NCBI GenBank assembly: GCA_965206975.1
Contig: OZ242253.1
Location: forward strand, 1,550,001-1,614,000
Reading direction: 5' to 3'
Origin: JAAXGI01 sp965206975
GTDB taxonomy: Bacteria; Gemmatimonadota; Gemmatimonadetes; Longimicrobiales; Gaopeijiaceae
Length of the DNA stretch: 64,000 nt
Within the stretch, counting starts at the first letter, position 1. Every line of letters starts with the position of its first letter. The position numbers and the translations under genes are program-made. Shown one piece after another: positions 52,753 through 62,357 of this stretch. The notes under the pieces were generated by a model. The model saw nothing but the letters and a program-made list of their open reading frames with translations. It ran no database searches and was not told the DNA's origin.

Positions 52753-54099
52753 TCAGATCCAGCCCACCACCCAGAGGACGTATACGGCTGCCATCGAAAA
52801 GATGCCGTTGACGAGCGTTACCCCCCCGTAGGAGAGGAGCGCGGAGCGGAGGGGCATCCGAGAGAGCGACGTGCAGACCCAGAAATAGCTCGAGTTCACG
52901 TACTTGATGATGATCGAGCCGGCGGCACCCGCGAGCATCGTTGCCTCCGGCGAGAGGCTCAGGGTGTCCATCATGGGGGCTGCGATTGAGGCGGCCGTGA
53001 TCACGCCCACCGTCGTGGATCCCGTGATCATGTTTCCGACAATCCCGAGGACGAAGGGGAGGAAGATCGGGGGCAGCCCCGTGAGTGCGACGGTGTTCGC
53101 GATCGCCTCAACGGCGGGCGTCTCGCGGAGGATCTGGCTCAGCGAGCCGCCGAGCCCCGTCACCATGATGATCATCGCGGAGGCGCGGAGGCCCTCCTCG
53201 ATCCAGCCGGACGTCCGGTCGACCCTGTTCTCCGGCTTCGTGTTCCGGTATGCGAGGAGCACGCCGATCCCCAGCGCAACCACCGGCCAGCCGAGGTAGA
53301 GGAGCGCCGCATTCAAGAAGTGCTCCGGCGGAAGCGTGAGTCCCGCGATACTCTGGCTAGCGATCAATACCAGTGGGATCAGGATCGGTGCGTAGGCCCG
53401 CCAGGTCGTCGGGAGGTCCGCCTCGCGCCCCTGATCCACGAAGGACTGGCCCACGAACTCGTCCGAGGGTGGGGAGTCGATCCTCGGCCCGACGATGAGT
53501 GCGAAGACCCAGCCAGCGAGCGCGCCCACGAGACACGAGATGGAGCCGAAGAGGATCACGGTTCCCAGGTCCGCACCCACGAGCGCGACGGCTGCGAGGG
53601 GGCCGGGGGTGGGAGGCACCATCGCGTGTGTGAGCTGCATCGCGCCGACGAGCCCCGTCGCCATCACGCTCATGCTCACGCCGGTCTGTATTGCGGCCGA
53701 GTGCACGAGTGGGTTCAGGATGACGTAGCCGACGTCGGAGAAGATCGCGAGACCGATCACGAATCCGCTCAGCGTGAGCGCGAGAGGGGTTCGGCGCTTT
53801 CCCACCCAGCGGATCATCGTCTCGGTGATCTTCTCGACGGCGCCCGTGTGCTTGAGCGCCTCGGCGAGAACCGAGCCCAGGACGATGATGACCGCGATCC
53901 CCTGGATCGTCCCGCCGAATCCTTCCTCGAAGGCGGTGATGAAGAGTTCCCGGTCGACCCCGGGGAGGAGCGCGAAGAGGAGGATCGGGACGAGAAGCGC
54001 GATGAAGACGTGCCACTTGAGGCGCGTGATCGCGAGGAAGAGGAGTGCGACGACCGCAATGAGGCCGCCGAGGGCCGTAAGTATGCTCTCGGTAATCAC
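52753..54099 (-). CDS. GntP-family permease (gluconate/glycolate-type symporter)
   Basis: A 448-aa polytopic transporter, the usual GntP length. It begins MITESILTALGGLIAVV at GTG 54099, which overlaps the stop of the upstream dehydrogenase (GTGA). GTIQGIAVIIVLGSVLAEALKHTGAVEKI, the HAMVPPTPGPLAAV loop and the NMITGSTTVGVITAASI helix are family marks. GntP members import gluconate or other hydroxyacids. Coupling to a D-2-hydroxyacid dehydrogenase suggests glycolate, glycerate or lactate. Confidence 0.92.
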   Translation of the reverse strand: MITESILTALGGLIAVVALLFLAITRLKWHVFIALLVPILLFALLPGVDRELFITAFEEGFGGTIQGIAVIIVLGSVLAEALKHTGAVEKITETMIRWVGKRRTPLALTLSGFVIGLAIFSDVGYVILNPLVHSAAIQTGVSMSVMATGLVGAMQLTHAMVPPTPGPLAAVALVGADLGTVILFGSISCLVGALAGWVFALIVGPRIDSPPSDEFVGQSFVDQGREADLPTTWRAYAPILIPLVLIASQSIAGLTLPPEHFLNAALLYLGWPVVALGIGVLLAYRNTKPENRVDRTSGWIEEGLRASAMIIMVTGLGGSLSQILRETPAVEAIANTVALTGLPPIFLPFVLGIVGNMITGSTTVGVITAASIAAPMMDTLSLSPEATMLAGAAGSIIIKYVNSSYFWVCTSLSRMPLRSALLSYGGVTLVNGIFSMAAVYVLWVVGWI

Positions 54100-57077
54100 C
54101 GTATCTTCACCGCGGACCGAAGAAGCGTGATCGGGTGCACGGGTCTGCGCCCGGTCCCATGCGATATCTGCTGCCGGCACGACACCCCGGTCGCGGCGAT
54201 GAGCGCCTCGCCCTCCGCCCCGTCCACCGCGGGGAAGAGCCTCTGGCTCCCGACCTTCATCGAGAGCTCGTAGTGCTCGCGCTCGAAGCCGAAGGAGCCC
54301 GCCATCCCGCAGCACCCCGCGTCGAGCACCTGAAGCTGCGGGCCGGCGATCGCCTCGAGGAGGGCGACGCTCCCCTTTAGTGCCCCTGCGGCCTTCTGGT
54401 GGCAGTGGCCGTGGAAGAGGACGGGCCTGTTGAGGACGCCCGAGTCGGGTTCGAGGGCGAGGCTCCCGCCCGAGAGCGCCTCGGCCAGTAGATCGTCGAC
54501 GAGCCGCACCTGGCTCGAGATCGCCTCCGCCTGCTCCCGCTCTTCCGGACGGAGGCCGATGAGTTCGTCGGTGAGGGTCAGGACGCACGAGGGCTCGGCC
54601 CCGACGATCGGGACGCCCTGAAGGGCGGCGGGTCCGAGCTCGGCGATCAGGTGGGCGTGTGCCGAGCGAGCCTCCGCGAGCAGACCCTTCGAGATGAGTG
54701 CCCGGCCGCAGCAGACGTTGCCGGCAAGCTCAACCTCCCACCCCGCTGCCTCGAGGAGCTCGATCGCCGCCTGGCCGATCTCGGGCTCCGTGTAGCTCGT
54801 AAAGGAGTCCGCCAGGAAGACGAGCCTCCCCCTTCCCCCCGGCGCCCCCTCGCGCTCACCCCTCCCCCTCCCTGTCTTCGAGCGGGCGCGGAACCAGCGG
54901 GGGAGCGTGTCCCGCCGAAAGGGCGGGAGGGGACGCCGCCGGTCGATGCCGACCGTCCGCTCAAGGAGTACCCGAAGGGGTGCGACCGCGCCGGGGAGGT
55001 TCGACAAGGGCGCGAGCGCCGAGCCGATCCGGTTCAGCCTCCGGACATGCCCGAAGATCCGGGAACGGAGGGGGACACCGTGAACGGCGTACTTATGGGC
55101 CAGCGCCTCCGACTTCATCGCCGCCATGTCCACCGAGAGCGGACATTCCGTCTTACACGCCTTGCACTCGAGGCAGAGGTCGAGGATCTCGTGGAGGCGG
55201 GGGTCCGCGAGCGCCCTCGAGGGATCCGGTTCGGAGAGTGCCTTGACGAGCGCGTTCGCCCGCCCGCGCGTCGAGTGCTCCTCGTCTCGCGTCGCCATGT
55301 AGGAGGGGCACATTACGCCGCCCGCGCCCGGCGACTTCCGGCATGCGCCGATCCGCATGCAGCGATTTGCGGCCCCGCGCATCCCTTCCTCGAAATCGAA
55401 GTCGAAGTGGGTGTCCAGCGGGGGGGCTGGGCCGAGCGCGGGCTCCCGCAGGTGATCGGTGATCGAGGGTGTCCCGAGCTTCTTCCCCGGGTTCAGCCGG
55501 CCGGCCGGGTCGAAGATCCCCTTGACCCTTGTCATCACCGCGTAGAAGTCGTCGCCGAAGAAGCGCCGGTTGAATTCCCCCCGGGCGAGGCCGTCCCCAT
55601 GTTCGCTGCTGTTCATCCCGCCGAACTCCTCGACCAACTCGAGGACGGCCTCTGCGACCTCGCGCATCTTCCCGACCTCGCCGGAGCGGGTCAGGTCCAT
55701 GAAGGGGCGGATGTGGAGGGTCCCCGCGGATGCGTGGCCGTAGAAGCCGGCGCGAAGTGCGCGCGCCTCGAGGATCCCCTCGAAGCGCCTCGTGAATTCG
55801 GCGAGCCGCGCCGGATCCACGGCCGTGTCCTCGACGAAGGCGAGGGAGCGCTCTCGGCCCTCGCCCGCATTCATGAGGAGTCCGAGACCCGCCTTCCTGA
55901 GCTCCCGAAATCCCTTCTGCTCCCTGGGCGTCGGGGCCTGCACGAGCGCATAGCCGTGCCCCTCCCCTGCCCACCGCTCGCGGAGCGCCTCCATCCCGGA
56001 GCGCGCCTCCTCCTCGGATTCCCCGTAGAACTCGACCCAGAGGATCGCGCCCGGGTCCCCCTCGAGGTGGCCCGTCAGGTGGCCGTGGACTGGCGAGCTC
56101 CGCGCCAGGTTCAGGATCATCCGGTCGACGAGCTCGACGGCCATCGCCCCGCACCCCATCGCGGATGGGGCGGCCGCGATCGCATCTCCGATCGACTCGA
56201 AGTGGCCGACGAGCGCCGCGATCGCCCTCGGCTTCTTCACGAGACCCACCGTGGCCTCGACCGTGACGGCGAGCGTCCCCTCCGAGCCGACGACGAGGTG
56301 AGCGAGATTGAAGGGCCCTGCCTCGGGGAGCATCCGCTCGAGGCGGTAGCCGCCCGAGCGGCGCCAGTGCGCGGGGATCGCACGGCGGATCGCCTCCGCA
56401 TTCCCCTCGATCAGGGGCGGGATCTCCCGGTAGAGCCCTCCCTCGAGCGTATCCGCCCCCGCGCACCGTGCGATCTCCTCGGGCGAGGCCTCCCCGAGCA
56501 CGGCCCGGCTCCCGTCCGAGAGGACGACGCGGAGGCTCTCCACGTGGTCGATCGTCATCCCGTAGCGGGCTGAGCGTGCCCCGCAGGAGTTGTTCCCGAT
56601 CATCCCCCCGACCGTGGCCCGGTTCCCGGTCGAGGTATCGGGCGCGAAGAGGAGCCCGTGGGGAGCGGCGGCCCGGTTGAGATCGTCCTGGACGAGCCCG
56701 GGCTCGACGACCGCGGTCCCGGTGCCTGGGTCGAGCTCGACGAGGCGGTTCATGTGGGCCGAGAAATCGAGAACGATCGCGCGGCCCGCCGTCTGCCCTG
56801 CGAGGCTCGTCCCGCCCCCCCGGGGGAGGATCGGGACGGCGAAGCGGCGGGCCGTATCGACGGCGGCCACGACATCGTCCGCATCCACGGGGTAGACGAC
56901 CCCGATCGGCTCGATCGCGTACATGCTCGCGTCCGTGGCGAAGAGGTGCCTCGAGTACGCGTCGAAGCGCACCTCGCCTCGGACGAGGCGTCTCAGCTCT
57001 GCCTCGATCTCGCGGCCGGGAGGCGCTTGGCCCGGCGCTTCCCGGCTCCCCGGAGTGGGCCCTGTCACCTGGATCAT
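54096..57077 (-). CDS. fused FAD/[4Fe-4S] D-2-hydroxyacid dehydrogenase (GlcD-GlcF / YdiJ type)
   Basis: A 993-aa fused enzyme. The N-terminal FAD domain (PCMH type) shows ILPRGGGTSLAGQTAG, GNRATVGGMIGNNSCGARS and the FAD-oxidase C domain with HGDGLARGEFNRRFFG. The middle has two cluster motifs, CMRIGACRKS with CPSY, and CLECKACKTECP. The C-terminal CCG domain has GNVCCGRAL and AGCCGMAGSFG. In most bacteria GlcD and GlcF are separate; here they are one chain, as in YdiJ. It oxidises glycolate, D-lactate or D-2-hydroxyglutarate and passes electrons to quinone. It is coupled to a GntP permease. Confidence 0.9.
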   Translation of the reverse strand: MIQVTGPTPGSREAPGQAPPGREIEAELRRLVRGEVRFDAYSRHLFATDASMYAIEPIGVVYPVDADDVVAAVDTARRFAVPILPRGGGTSLAGQTAGRAIVLDFSAHMNRLVELDPGTGTAVVEPGLVQDDLNRAAAPHGLLFAPDTSTGNRATVGGMIGNNSCGARSARYGMTIDHVESLRVVLSDGSRAVLGEASPEEIARCAGADTLEGGLYREIPPLIEGNAEAIRRAIPAHWRRSGGYRLERMLPEAGPFNLAHLVVGSEGTLAVTVEATVGLVKKPRAIAALVGHFESIGDAIAAAPSAMGCGAMAVELVDRMILNLARSSPVHGHLTGHLEGDPGAILWVEFYGESEEEARSGMEALRERWAGEGHGYALVQAPTPREQKGFRELRKAGLGLLMNAGEGRERSLAFVEDTAVDPARLAEFTRRFEGILEARALRAGFYGHASAGTLHIRPFMDLTRSGEVGKMREVAEAVLELVEEFGGMNSSEHGDGLARGEFNRRFFGDDFYAVMTRVKGIFDPAGRLNPGKKLGTPSITDHLREPALGPAPPLDTHFDFDFEEGMRGAANRCMRIGACRKSPGAGGVMCPSYMATRDEEHSTRGRANALVKALSEPDPSRALADPRLHEILDLCLECKACKTECPLSVDMAAMKSEALAHKYAVHGVPLRSRIFGHVRRLNRIGSALAPLSNLPGAVAPLRVLLERTVGIDRRRPLPPFRRDTLPRWFRARSKTGRGRGEREGAPGGRGRLVFLADSFTSYTEPEIGQAAIELLEAAGWEVELAGNVCCGRALISKGLLAEARSAHAHLIAELGPAALQGVPIVGAEPSCVLTLTDELIGLRPEEREQAEAISSQVRLVDDLLAEALSGGSLALEPDSGVLNRPVLFHGHCHQKAAGALKGSVALLEAIAGPQLQVLDAGCCGMAGSFGFEREHYELSMKVGSQRLFPAVDGAEGEALIAATGVSCRQQISHGTGRRPVHPITLLRSAVKIR

Positions 57078-57153
57078 CTCGGAAAGACTCCTCCCCGTCC
57101 CGTCGGGACGGGGCCGGCTCGACGAATCGAAGGTGCACCGCGGGGGCGCTTCC

Positions 57154-57183
57154 TTGACACCCTTCCCGGGGCGTTCCTACTCT
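57154..57183 (+). promoter_or_regulatory. candidate promoter of the serine-glyoxylate aminotransferase
   Basis: TTGACA (57154-57159), 18-base spacer, TACTCT (57178-57183). The start site would be near 57190, about 58 bases before the ATG. Confidence 0.55.
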
Positions 57184-57247
57184 CCCTTGCCCTCCCTCCG
57201 GCCCGGCCCGCGGGTCCGGTTGCCCTCACTTCATCCTCCCGATCCCC

Positions 57248-58420
57248 ATGCCCGAGTATCGAAGCGGCCGCCACTTCCTCCAGATCCCCGGCCCGTCCAA
57301 CGTCCCGGAGCGCGTCCTCCGCGCGATGGCGCGGCCCACGATCGATCACCGGGGCCCCGAATTCGCCGCGCTCGCGCGGGAGATCCTCAAGGGGTTGCGC
57401 TGGCTCGTCGGGACGAAGGGTCATGTGGTCGCCTACCCCTCCTCCGGGACGGGGGCGTGGGAGGCGGCGCTCGTCAACACGCTCTCCCCCGGGGACCGCG
57501 TCCTGATGTTCGAGACCGGCCACTTCGGAGTGGAGTGGGCAGGAGTGGCCCGGCGCCTCGGCCTTGAGGTGGAGCTGGTGGAGGGCGACTGGCGGCACGG
57601 CGTGGACCCCGGGGTTGTGGAGGTGCGGCTCGGACGCGACCGACCCGGAACGTATCGGGCCATTTGTGTCCTGCACAACGAGACTTCGAGCGGAACGATA
57701 TCCCCCATAGCGGAAATCCGACAGGCGATGGACCGCTCCGGCCACTCGGCCCTCCTCATTGTGGATACGATCTCATCCCTAGGCTCGGTGCCATACCGGC
57801 ACGACGAATGGGGCGTGGACGTCACGGTGGCGGCTTCGCAGAAGGGGCTGATGCTCCCCCCCGGGCTAGCCTTCACGGCGGTCAGCGAGAGGGCTATCGA
57901 GGCGTCGCGGAGGGCGACGCTCCCCCGCTCCTACTGGGAGTGGGGGCGGATGATCGCCGAGAACGAGCGGGGCTTCTTCCCCTACACCCCGGCGACGAAC
58001 CTCCTCTACGGGCTGAAGGAGTCGGTCGCGATGTTTCGCGAGCAGGGACTCGAGGCGGTCTTTCACCGGCACGCGCGTCACGGGGAAGCGGCGCGGGCGG
58101 CCGTGACCGCGTGGGGCCTCGAGATCCAGTGCCTCGAGCCGGCCCGGTACAGCGATGTCCTCACCGGAGTCCGGATGCCTGACGGTCACGACGCGGACGC
58201 CTTCCGGCGGGTCGCCCTCGAGCGCTACGACCTCTCCCTCGGGACGGGCCTCGGGAAGGTCAGGGGGAAGATGTTCCGGATCGGCCACCTCGGGGACTTC
58301 AACGACCTCATGCTGATCGGAACCCTCGGGGGCGTCGAGTCCGCGCTCGCGCTGGCCGGCGTCCCGATACGGCGGGGCGGGGTCGATGCGGCGATCCGCT
58401 CCCTCGAGGGGGCGGCGTAG
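57248..58420 (+). CDS. serine-glyoxylate (alanine-glyoxylate) aminotransferase
   Basis: A 390-aa fold-type I PLP enzyme. It opens GRHFLQIPGPSNVPERVLRAM, typical of the serine/alanine-glyoxylate aminotransferase branch. VVAYPSSGTGAWEAALVN binds the PLP phosphate. IVDTISSLGSVP carries the ring Asp, and the PLP lysine is in AASQKGLMLPPGL. It converts glyoxylate to glycine with serine or alanine as donor. It is divergent from a glycolate-type oxidase, so together they can take glycolate to glycine. Confidence 0.93.
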   Translation: MPEYRSGRHFLQIPGPSNVPERVLRAMARPTIDHRGPEFAALAREILKGLRWLVGTKGHVVAYPSSGTGAWEAALVNTLSPGDRVLMFETGHFGVEWAGVARRLGLEVELVEGDWRHGVDPGVVEVRLGRDRPGTYRAICVLHNETSSGTISPIAEIRQAMDRSGHSALLIVDTISSLGSVPYRHDEWGVDVTVAASQKGLMLPPGLAFTAVSERAIEASRRATLPRSYWEWGRMIAENERGFFPYTPATNLLYGLKESVAMFREQGLEAVFHRHARHGEAARAAVTAWGLEIQCLEPARYSDVLTGVRMPDGHDADAFRRVALERYDLSLGTGLGKVRGKMFRIGHLGDFNDLMLIGTLGGVESALALAGVPIRRGGVDAAIRSLEGAA

Positions 58421-58455
58421 CCCCCCAATTCGCCTCGGGCGGCAGATCTCGAGAA

Positions 58456-59937
58456 GTGAGGCGCTTCCTCCTCTGGACGGCGGCAACGGGGCTCGCCCTC
58501 TCGGGGCTCGTCGTGGCGGTCTTCCTGGTGAGGGCCGCGATGCTCACGCCCGGGCCTCGGCCCGGGGGGGAGCCCCTCCCCTTCAGTTTCGATGAGCTCA
58601 GTGCTCCCGTGCGGCTCGCGGGCGCGCTCGGGCTACTCGCCGGTGAAGAGGGGTCCGCGGGGGAGGCCGGGGAGGAGGGCCGCCCCGGTCTCCCCGCCTT
58701 CCTCGAGGCGAGCTTTCCCCTCCTTCACGCCTCCCTCGATCGGGAGCTCGGAGCGAGCGGTACCCTCCTCTACGAGTGGCCCGGGGGCGAACCCGGGCTC
58801 GCCCCGATCCTCATTGCCGCCCGCCTTGAGACGCCCCCGTCCCGCCTCCCAGACCTGCGGTCCCCCGCGGCCGGGACGATCGACGGGGGGTTCATCCGCG
58901 GGTGGGGTGCGAGCGGCGGGACGGGATCGGCGCTCGCGGTCCTCGAGGGCGTCGAGGGGCTCCTCGCCGCCGGCTTCGCTCCCCGGCGGAGCGTGATCCT
59001 CGTCCTCGCGCGGGACCGGCCGGGCGATGGGGAGACGGCGGAGAGCGTGGCCGTCACGCTCCTCGACGAGCGGGGGCTCCGCCCGGCGTGGGTCCTCACC
59101 GACGGTCTCTACCTCATGTCGGGGTTCTTCCCGGGGATCCGCGATCCCGTCGGGATGGTGGCCGTCGCCGGCAAGCGGGAATTGGAGCTCCGCTTCACTG
59201 CGCGGGCGGAGCCGGGGAGCGCCTCCGTCCCGCCCCGGAGGAGCGCCGCGGGGATCCTCGGGGAGGCTGTGGGCCGGCTCGACGATGCCTTCGACCCGGA
59301 GATCGTGGAGCCGAATCTCGAGTTTCTCCGGACGCTCGGAGCGCATGCCGATCCCGGCACGAGGCTCCTGGTTGCGAACCTCTGGCTCCTCGGGCGGCCC
59401 TTCGCCCGCGCGCTCACCGAGCGCCCCTTCCTGAACGCCTTGCTTCGAACGACGGTCGTGGCCGATTCGATCCTGGTCGGTGCCCCGGGGAGAGCGCTTC
59501 CCTCCGAACTGTCGGTGCGCATCCGCCTGGGACTTGCCCCTTGGGATGAGCCGGAGCTCGCCCTCGAGCGGCTCCGGGTGCGCCTCCTCGATCTCCCCGT
59601 CGAGATCGAGCCCCCGGGGGACGCCTTTGGGGACGTATCCCCCAGGGGCGAGGCAGGCCTGCCTCGCCCCTCCGACTCGGAGGGCTTTCAGACGATCCGC
59701 GCCTCGATACACCGTTCCTTTCCGGACGTCGTCGCCGTGGTCCCGGCCGTAACTCCCTTCCCGACCGGGGCGAGACGCTACCGGGCTCTCGCAGATCAGG
59801 TATACGGCTTCACCCCGTTTCGTGTGGACGAGGAGGCGCTCCTTGCTGTACCGAGCTCACTCGGCCGGGTTCGCGTGGGAGTCTACACGGCCGCCGTACG
59901 CTTCTATGCGGAGCTCCTCGCCCGGGGCGCCGGGTGA
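58456..59937 (+). CDS. degenerate M20-family peptidase-like membrane protein
   Basis: A 493-aa protein with one N-terminal membrane segment (residues ~6-28), then an M20/PM20D1-like fold. The metal and catalytic positions are altered. The usual HxDVVP is ARLETPP (residues 122-128), with Arg in place of His. The WGRGxxDDK block is GWGASGGTG (149-157), with no Asp. The DEE block is DRPGDGE (187-193). Activity as a metallopeptidase is therefore unlikely. The GTG start is weakly supported. Its end overlaps the HmuY-like gene (GTGA), so they probably function together at the membrane. Confidence 0.78.
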   Translation: MRRFLLWTAATGLALSGLVVAVFLVRAAMLTPGPRPGGEPLPFSFDELSAPVRLAGALGLLAGEEGSAGEAGEEGRPGLPAFLEASFPLLHASLDRELGASGTLLYEWPGGEPGLAPILIAARLETPPSRLPDLRSPAAGTIDGGFIRGWGASGGTGSALAVLEGVEGLLAAGFAPRRSVILVLARDRPGDGETAESVAVTLLDERGLRPAWVLTDGLYLMSGFFPGIRDPVGMVAVAGKRELELRFTARAEPGSASVPPRRSAAGILGEAVGRLDDAFDPEIVEPNLEFLRTLGAHADPGTRLLVANLWLLGRPFARALTERPFLNALLRTTVVADSILVGAPGRALPSELSVRIRLGLAPWDEPELALERLRVRLLDLPVEIEPPGDAFGDVSPRGEAGLPRPSDSEGFQTIRASIHRSFPDVVAVVPAVTPFPTGARRYRALADQVYGFTPFRVDEEALLAVPSSLGRVRVGVYTAAVRFYAELLARGAG

Positions 59938-60623
59938 ACGCCGGGCCGGGTGAGGGGCTCGGACGCCTCGGGCTCCGAGAGGCACTCGCCGGGCACCGGA
60001 GCGCGGTCGCGATCGGGCTAGGCGCCCTCCTCCTCGCTGCCCTCTTCGTCGCGGCCTCGCTTCGCCGCCCCGAGCTTCCCACCTATCCCCCCTCCGCCCC
60101 GGGGCCGAGCCCGGCGGGGGACCGGCTCGTCGGGCCGAGGACGTATACGGTCGACGCCCGTCGCTCGGACCGCTGGCAGCTTTTCTCCTTCTCCGAGGGT
60201 GGCGTGGTGAAGGAGGGGGACGAATCAAGCTGGGACCTCGGATTTCGCCGGTTCCAGATGATTGTGAACGGGGGTGATGGATTTCGGGGCGAGGCCGGGG
60301 CGCTCGTCCTCGGCGCGGTTCCCCTCGACTCGATCACGGAGCTTCCCGTGCAGGGGTACGTCGGGACGCGGGTGGCCCGAGGCGACTCGATCGTCCCTCC
60401 CCTCGAGGACTGGTACTCGTATTCCTTCATGAGTCATCTTCTAAGATCGAAGGGAGATGCATACGCCGTTCGCTCGGCGGACGGCCGCTTCGCGGCCCTC
60501 CGCTTCCTCGGGTACTACTGCCCCGGGGCGCAGCCCGGATGCGTTACCTTCGAATACGTCTATCAGGGCTTGGGCGGGCCTGGGCTTCACCTCCGGCGGG
60601 CTGAGGCCGGCCGGGGTCGGTGA
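59934..60623 (+). CDS. HmuY-like (haem-binding fold) membrane-anchored protein
   Basis: A 229-aa protein with an N-terminal hydrophobic segment (IGLGALLLAALFVAASL). The mature part shows ESSWDLGFRRFQMIVNGGDG, WYSYSFMSHLLRSKGDAYAVRSADG and ALRFLGYYC, then VTFEYVYQG: the HmuY fold, which captures haem in Bacteroidetes. The haem-coordinating His pair cannot be confirmed here. It is translationally coupled to the degenerate M20-like gene, and the IS1182-type element starts 83 bases downstream. Confidence 0.74.
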   Translation: MNAGPGEGLGRLGLREALAGHRSAVAIGLGALLLAALFVAASLRRPELPTYPPSAPGPSPAGDRLVGPRTYTVDARRSDRWQLFSFSEGGVVKEGDESSWDLGFRRFQMIVNGGDGFRGEAGALVLGAVPLDSITELPVQGYVGTRVARGDSIVPPLEDWYSYSFMSHLLRSKGDAYAVRSADGRFAALRFLGYYCPGAQPGCVTFEYVYQGLGGPGLHLRRAEAGRGR

Positions 60624-60710
60624 GGGGGGACGCGTCCGGGCGAGGGGAGCTTCCGGGCCTTGCCCCGGGGCCCGGTCCGGGGAGAGCTTCCCCGGCCCGG
60701 GCCGATCTAG

Positions 60711-60727
60711 GAGTCTGCGCCGCAGAA
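60711..60727 (+). repeat. left terminal inverted repeat of the IS
   Basis: GAGTCTGCGCCGCAGAA, exact complement of 62314-62330. Preceded by CTAG. Confidence 0.93.
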
Positions 60728-60788
60728 CCCTGCGGCTATCTTTGGTGGCAGGGCATTGGGGAGGTTTGCGGCACACGGAGGGGGGTCA

Positions 60789-62135
60789 ATGGGAACGACG
60801 TTTCGACCGTACGATCCGGAGCAGATGTTGCTGCTGCCTCCGGATCTTCGGGAGTGGGTGTCGGAGGGTCATTTGGCGCACCATGTGAGCGACCTGGCGG
60901 ACGCGGTGGATCTGGGCGCGTTCTACGGGCGGGGTACCGGGGGGACGGGCGGCGCAACTCGCCGTACGACCCGCGGACGATGGTGAAGGTGCTGATCTAT
61001 GGGTATGCGACGGGCACCTTCTCGTCGCGCAAGATGGCGAGGAAGCTGGAGGAGGATGTTGCGTTTCGGATGCTGGCGGCGGGGAACTTCCCGAAGCACC
61101 GGACGCTGTGCGAGTTCCGCAGGCGCCATCTCGGGGATTTCCGGGCGGTGTTCGTGGAGGTGGTGATGCTCGCGCGGGCCTTGGGGCTGGCGGGGCTTGG
61201 CAGGGTGTCGGTGGACGGGACGAAGGTTCGGGCGAAGGCGAGCAAGCGCAAGGCGATGAGCTACGGCCGGATGGTCAAGGAGGAGGCTGGGCTGGAGGCG
61301 GAGATCCGGGGGCTGAGAGGGGAGATCAAGGGGTTGCTGGAGAAAGCCGAGGCGGTGGACGAAGCGGAAGACGAGCGCTACGGGGAGGAAGCTTGCGGAG
61401 ACGAGGTGCCGGAGGAGCTCAGGCGGCGCGAGGACCGGCTGGCGGCGATCCGGGAGGCGAAGGCGCGCCTGGAAGCCGAGCAGAGAGCGGCGGACGACGC
61501 ACGGGGCCGCAAGCCGGGGCAGACGCGCAACCCGAAGGGCGGCAGGCCCTACAAGCGGGAGTACGGAGAGCCGGACGAGGCGGCGCAGAGCAACTTCACG
61601 GACCCTGAGAGCCGGATCATGAAGACGAGTTCGGAGGGGTTCCAGCAGTGCTACAACGCACAGGCGGTCGTGGAGGGGGAGAACCAGCTGGTGGTCGGGG
61701 CCGAGGTGACGGACAACGCGAGCGACCAGGGCCAGCTGGTGCCCATGGTCGACGCGGTGGCGCAAGCGTACGGCGAGACGCCGGCGCAGGTGCTGGCGGA
61801 CACGGGCTATTGCAACGAGCGGGATCTCGAGGAACTGGAAGAGCGAGACATCGATGGGTATGTGGCGCTGGCCCGGGAGGGCAAGGCCGCCCCCACGGTT
61901 GACAAGGAGGAATATCCGGCGAAAGCCCGCATGGCCGAGAAGCTGGCGAGCGAAGATGGTCGAAGACGCTACGCACGGCGAAAGTGGCAGGCCGAAGCGC
62001 CCATCGGCTGGATCAAGGAGGTGATGGGCTTTCGACGATTCAGCTTCCGGGGCCTCGAGAAGGTCCGGGCCGGAGTGGACCCTCGTGTGCCTGGCACTCA
62101 ATGTGAAGCGGCTGCACACCCTTCAGGCGGCATGA
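60789..62135 (+). pseudogene. IS1182-family transposase, two compensating frameshifts
   Basis: The N-terminus MGTTFRPYDPEQMLLLPPDL is in frame from ATG 60789 with GGAGG upstream. A frame change between about 60927 and 60945 (one base lost in a G run) moves reading to RGDGRRNSPYDPRTMVKVL, IS1182 catalytic core included, with VSVDGTKVRAKASKRKAM and VTDNASDQGQLVPMV. A second change near 62066-62076 (one extra G) restores the first frame, giving EWTLVCLALNVKRLHTLQAA and a TGA at 62135. The net length is normal (~449 codons). It could also be two sequencing errors in G runs. Confidence 0.88.
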
Positions 62136-62313
62136 CTGCACGAGGGTTCACCCCCGCATCTGCCGGCGCGAGGGCTCTCGTAGCTCTCTTGCCCCCCCAA
62201 CGCATCCATTCCGCTCTCCCGATCCGTCGCAGACACAAGTCCTCAACCTCCCAATCACCCGGATCCGCCTCGCCGCGGACGGCTCCATGACCATTCGGCT
62301 CAGTCAGCTGTGC

Positions 62314-62330
62314 TTCTGCGGCGCAGACTC
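62314..62330 (-). repeat. right terminal inverted repeat of the IS
   Basis: Exact inverted copy of 60711-60727. Followed by CTAG. Confidence 0.93.
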
Positions 62331-62357
62331 CTAGGGGAATGCGACGCATCGGGAGAC

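Larger units (their letters stand above)
60711..62330 (+). mobile_element. IS1182-family insertion sequence with CTAG target duplication
   Basis: A 1620-bp element bounded by 17-bp perfect inverted repeats (GAGTCTGCGCCGCAGAA and its complement). CTAG occurs immediately outside each end (60707-60710 and 62331-62334), fitting a 4-bp palindromic target duplication. The one transposase gene is frame-broken. It lies between the HmuY-like gene and the ferredoxin gene. It looks intact at the ends but probably not autonomous. Confidence 0.93.
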
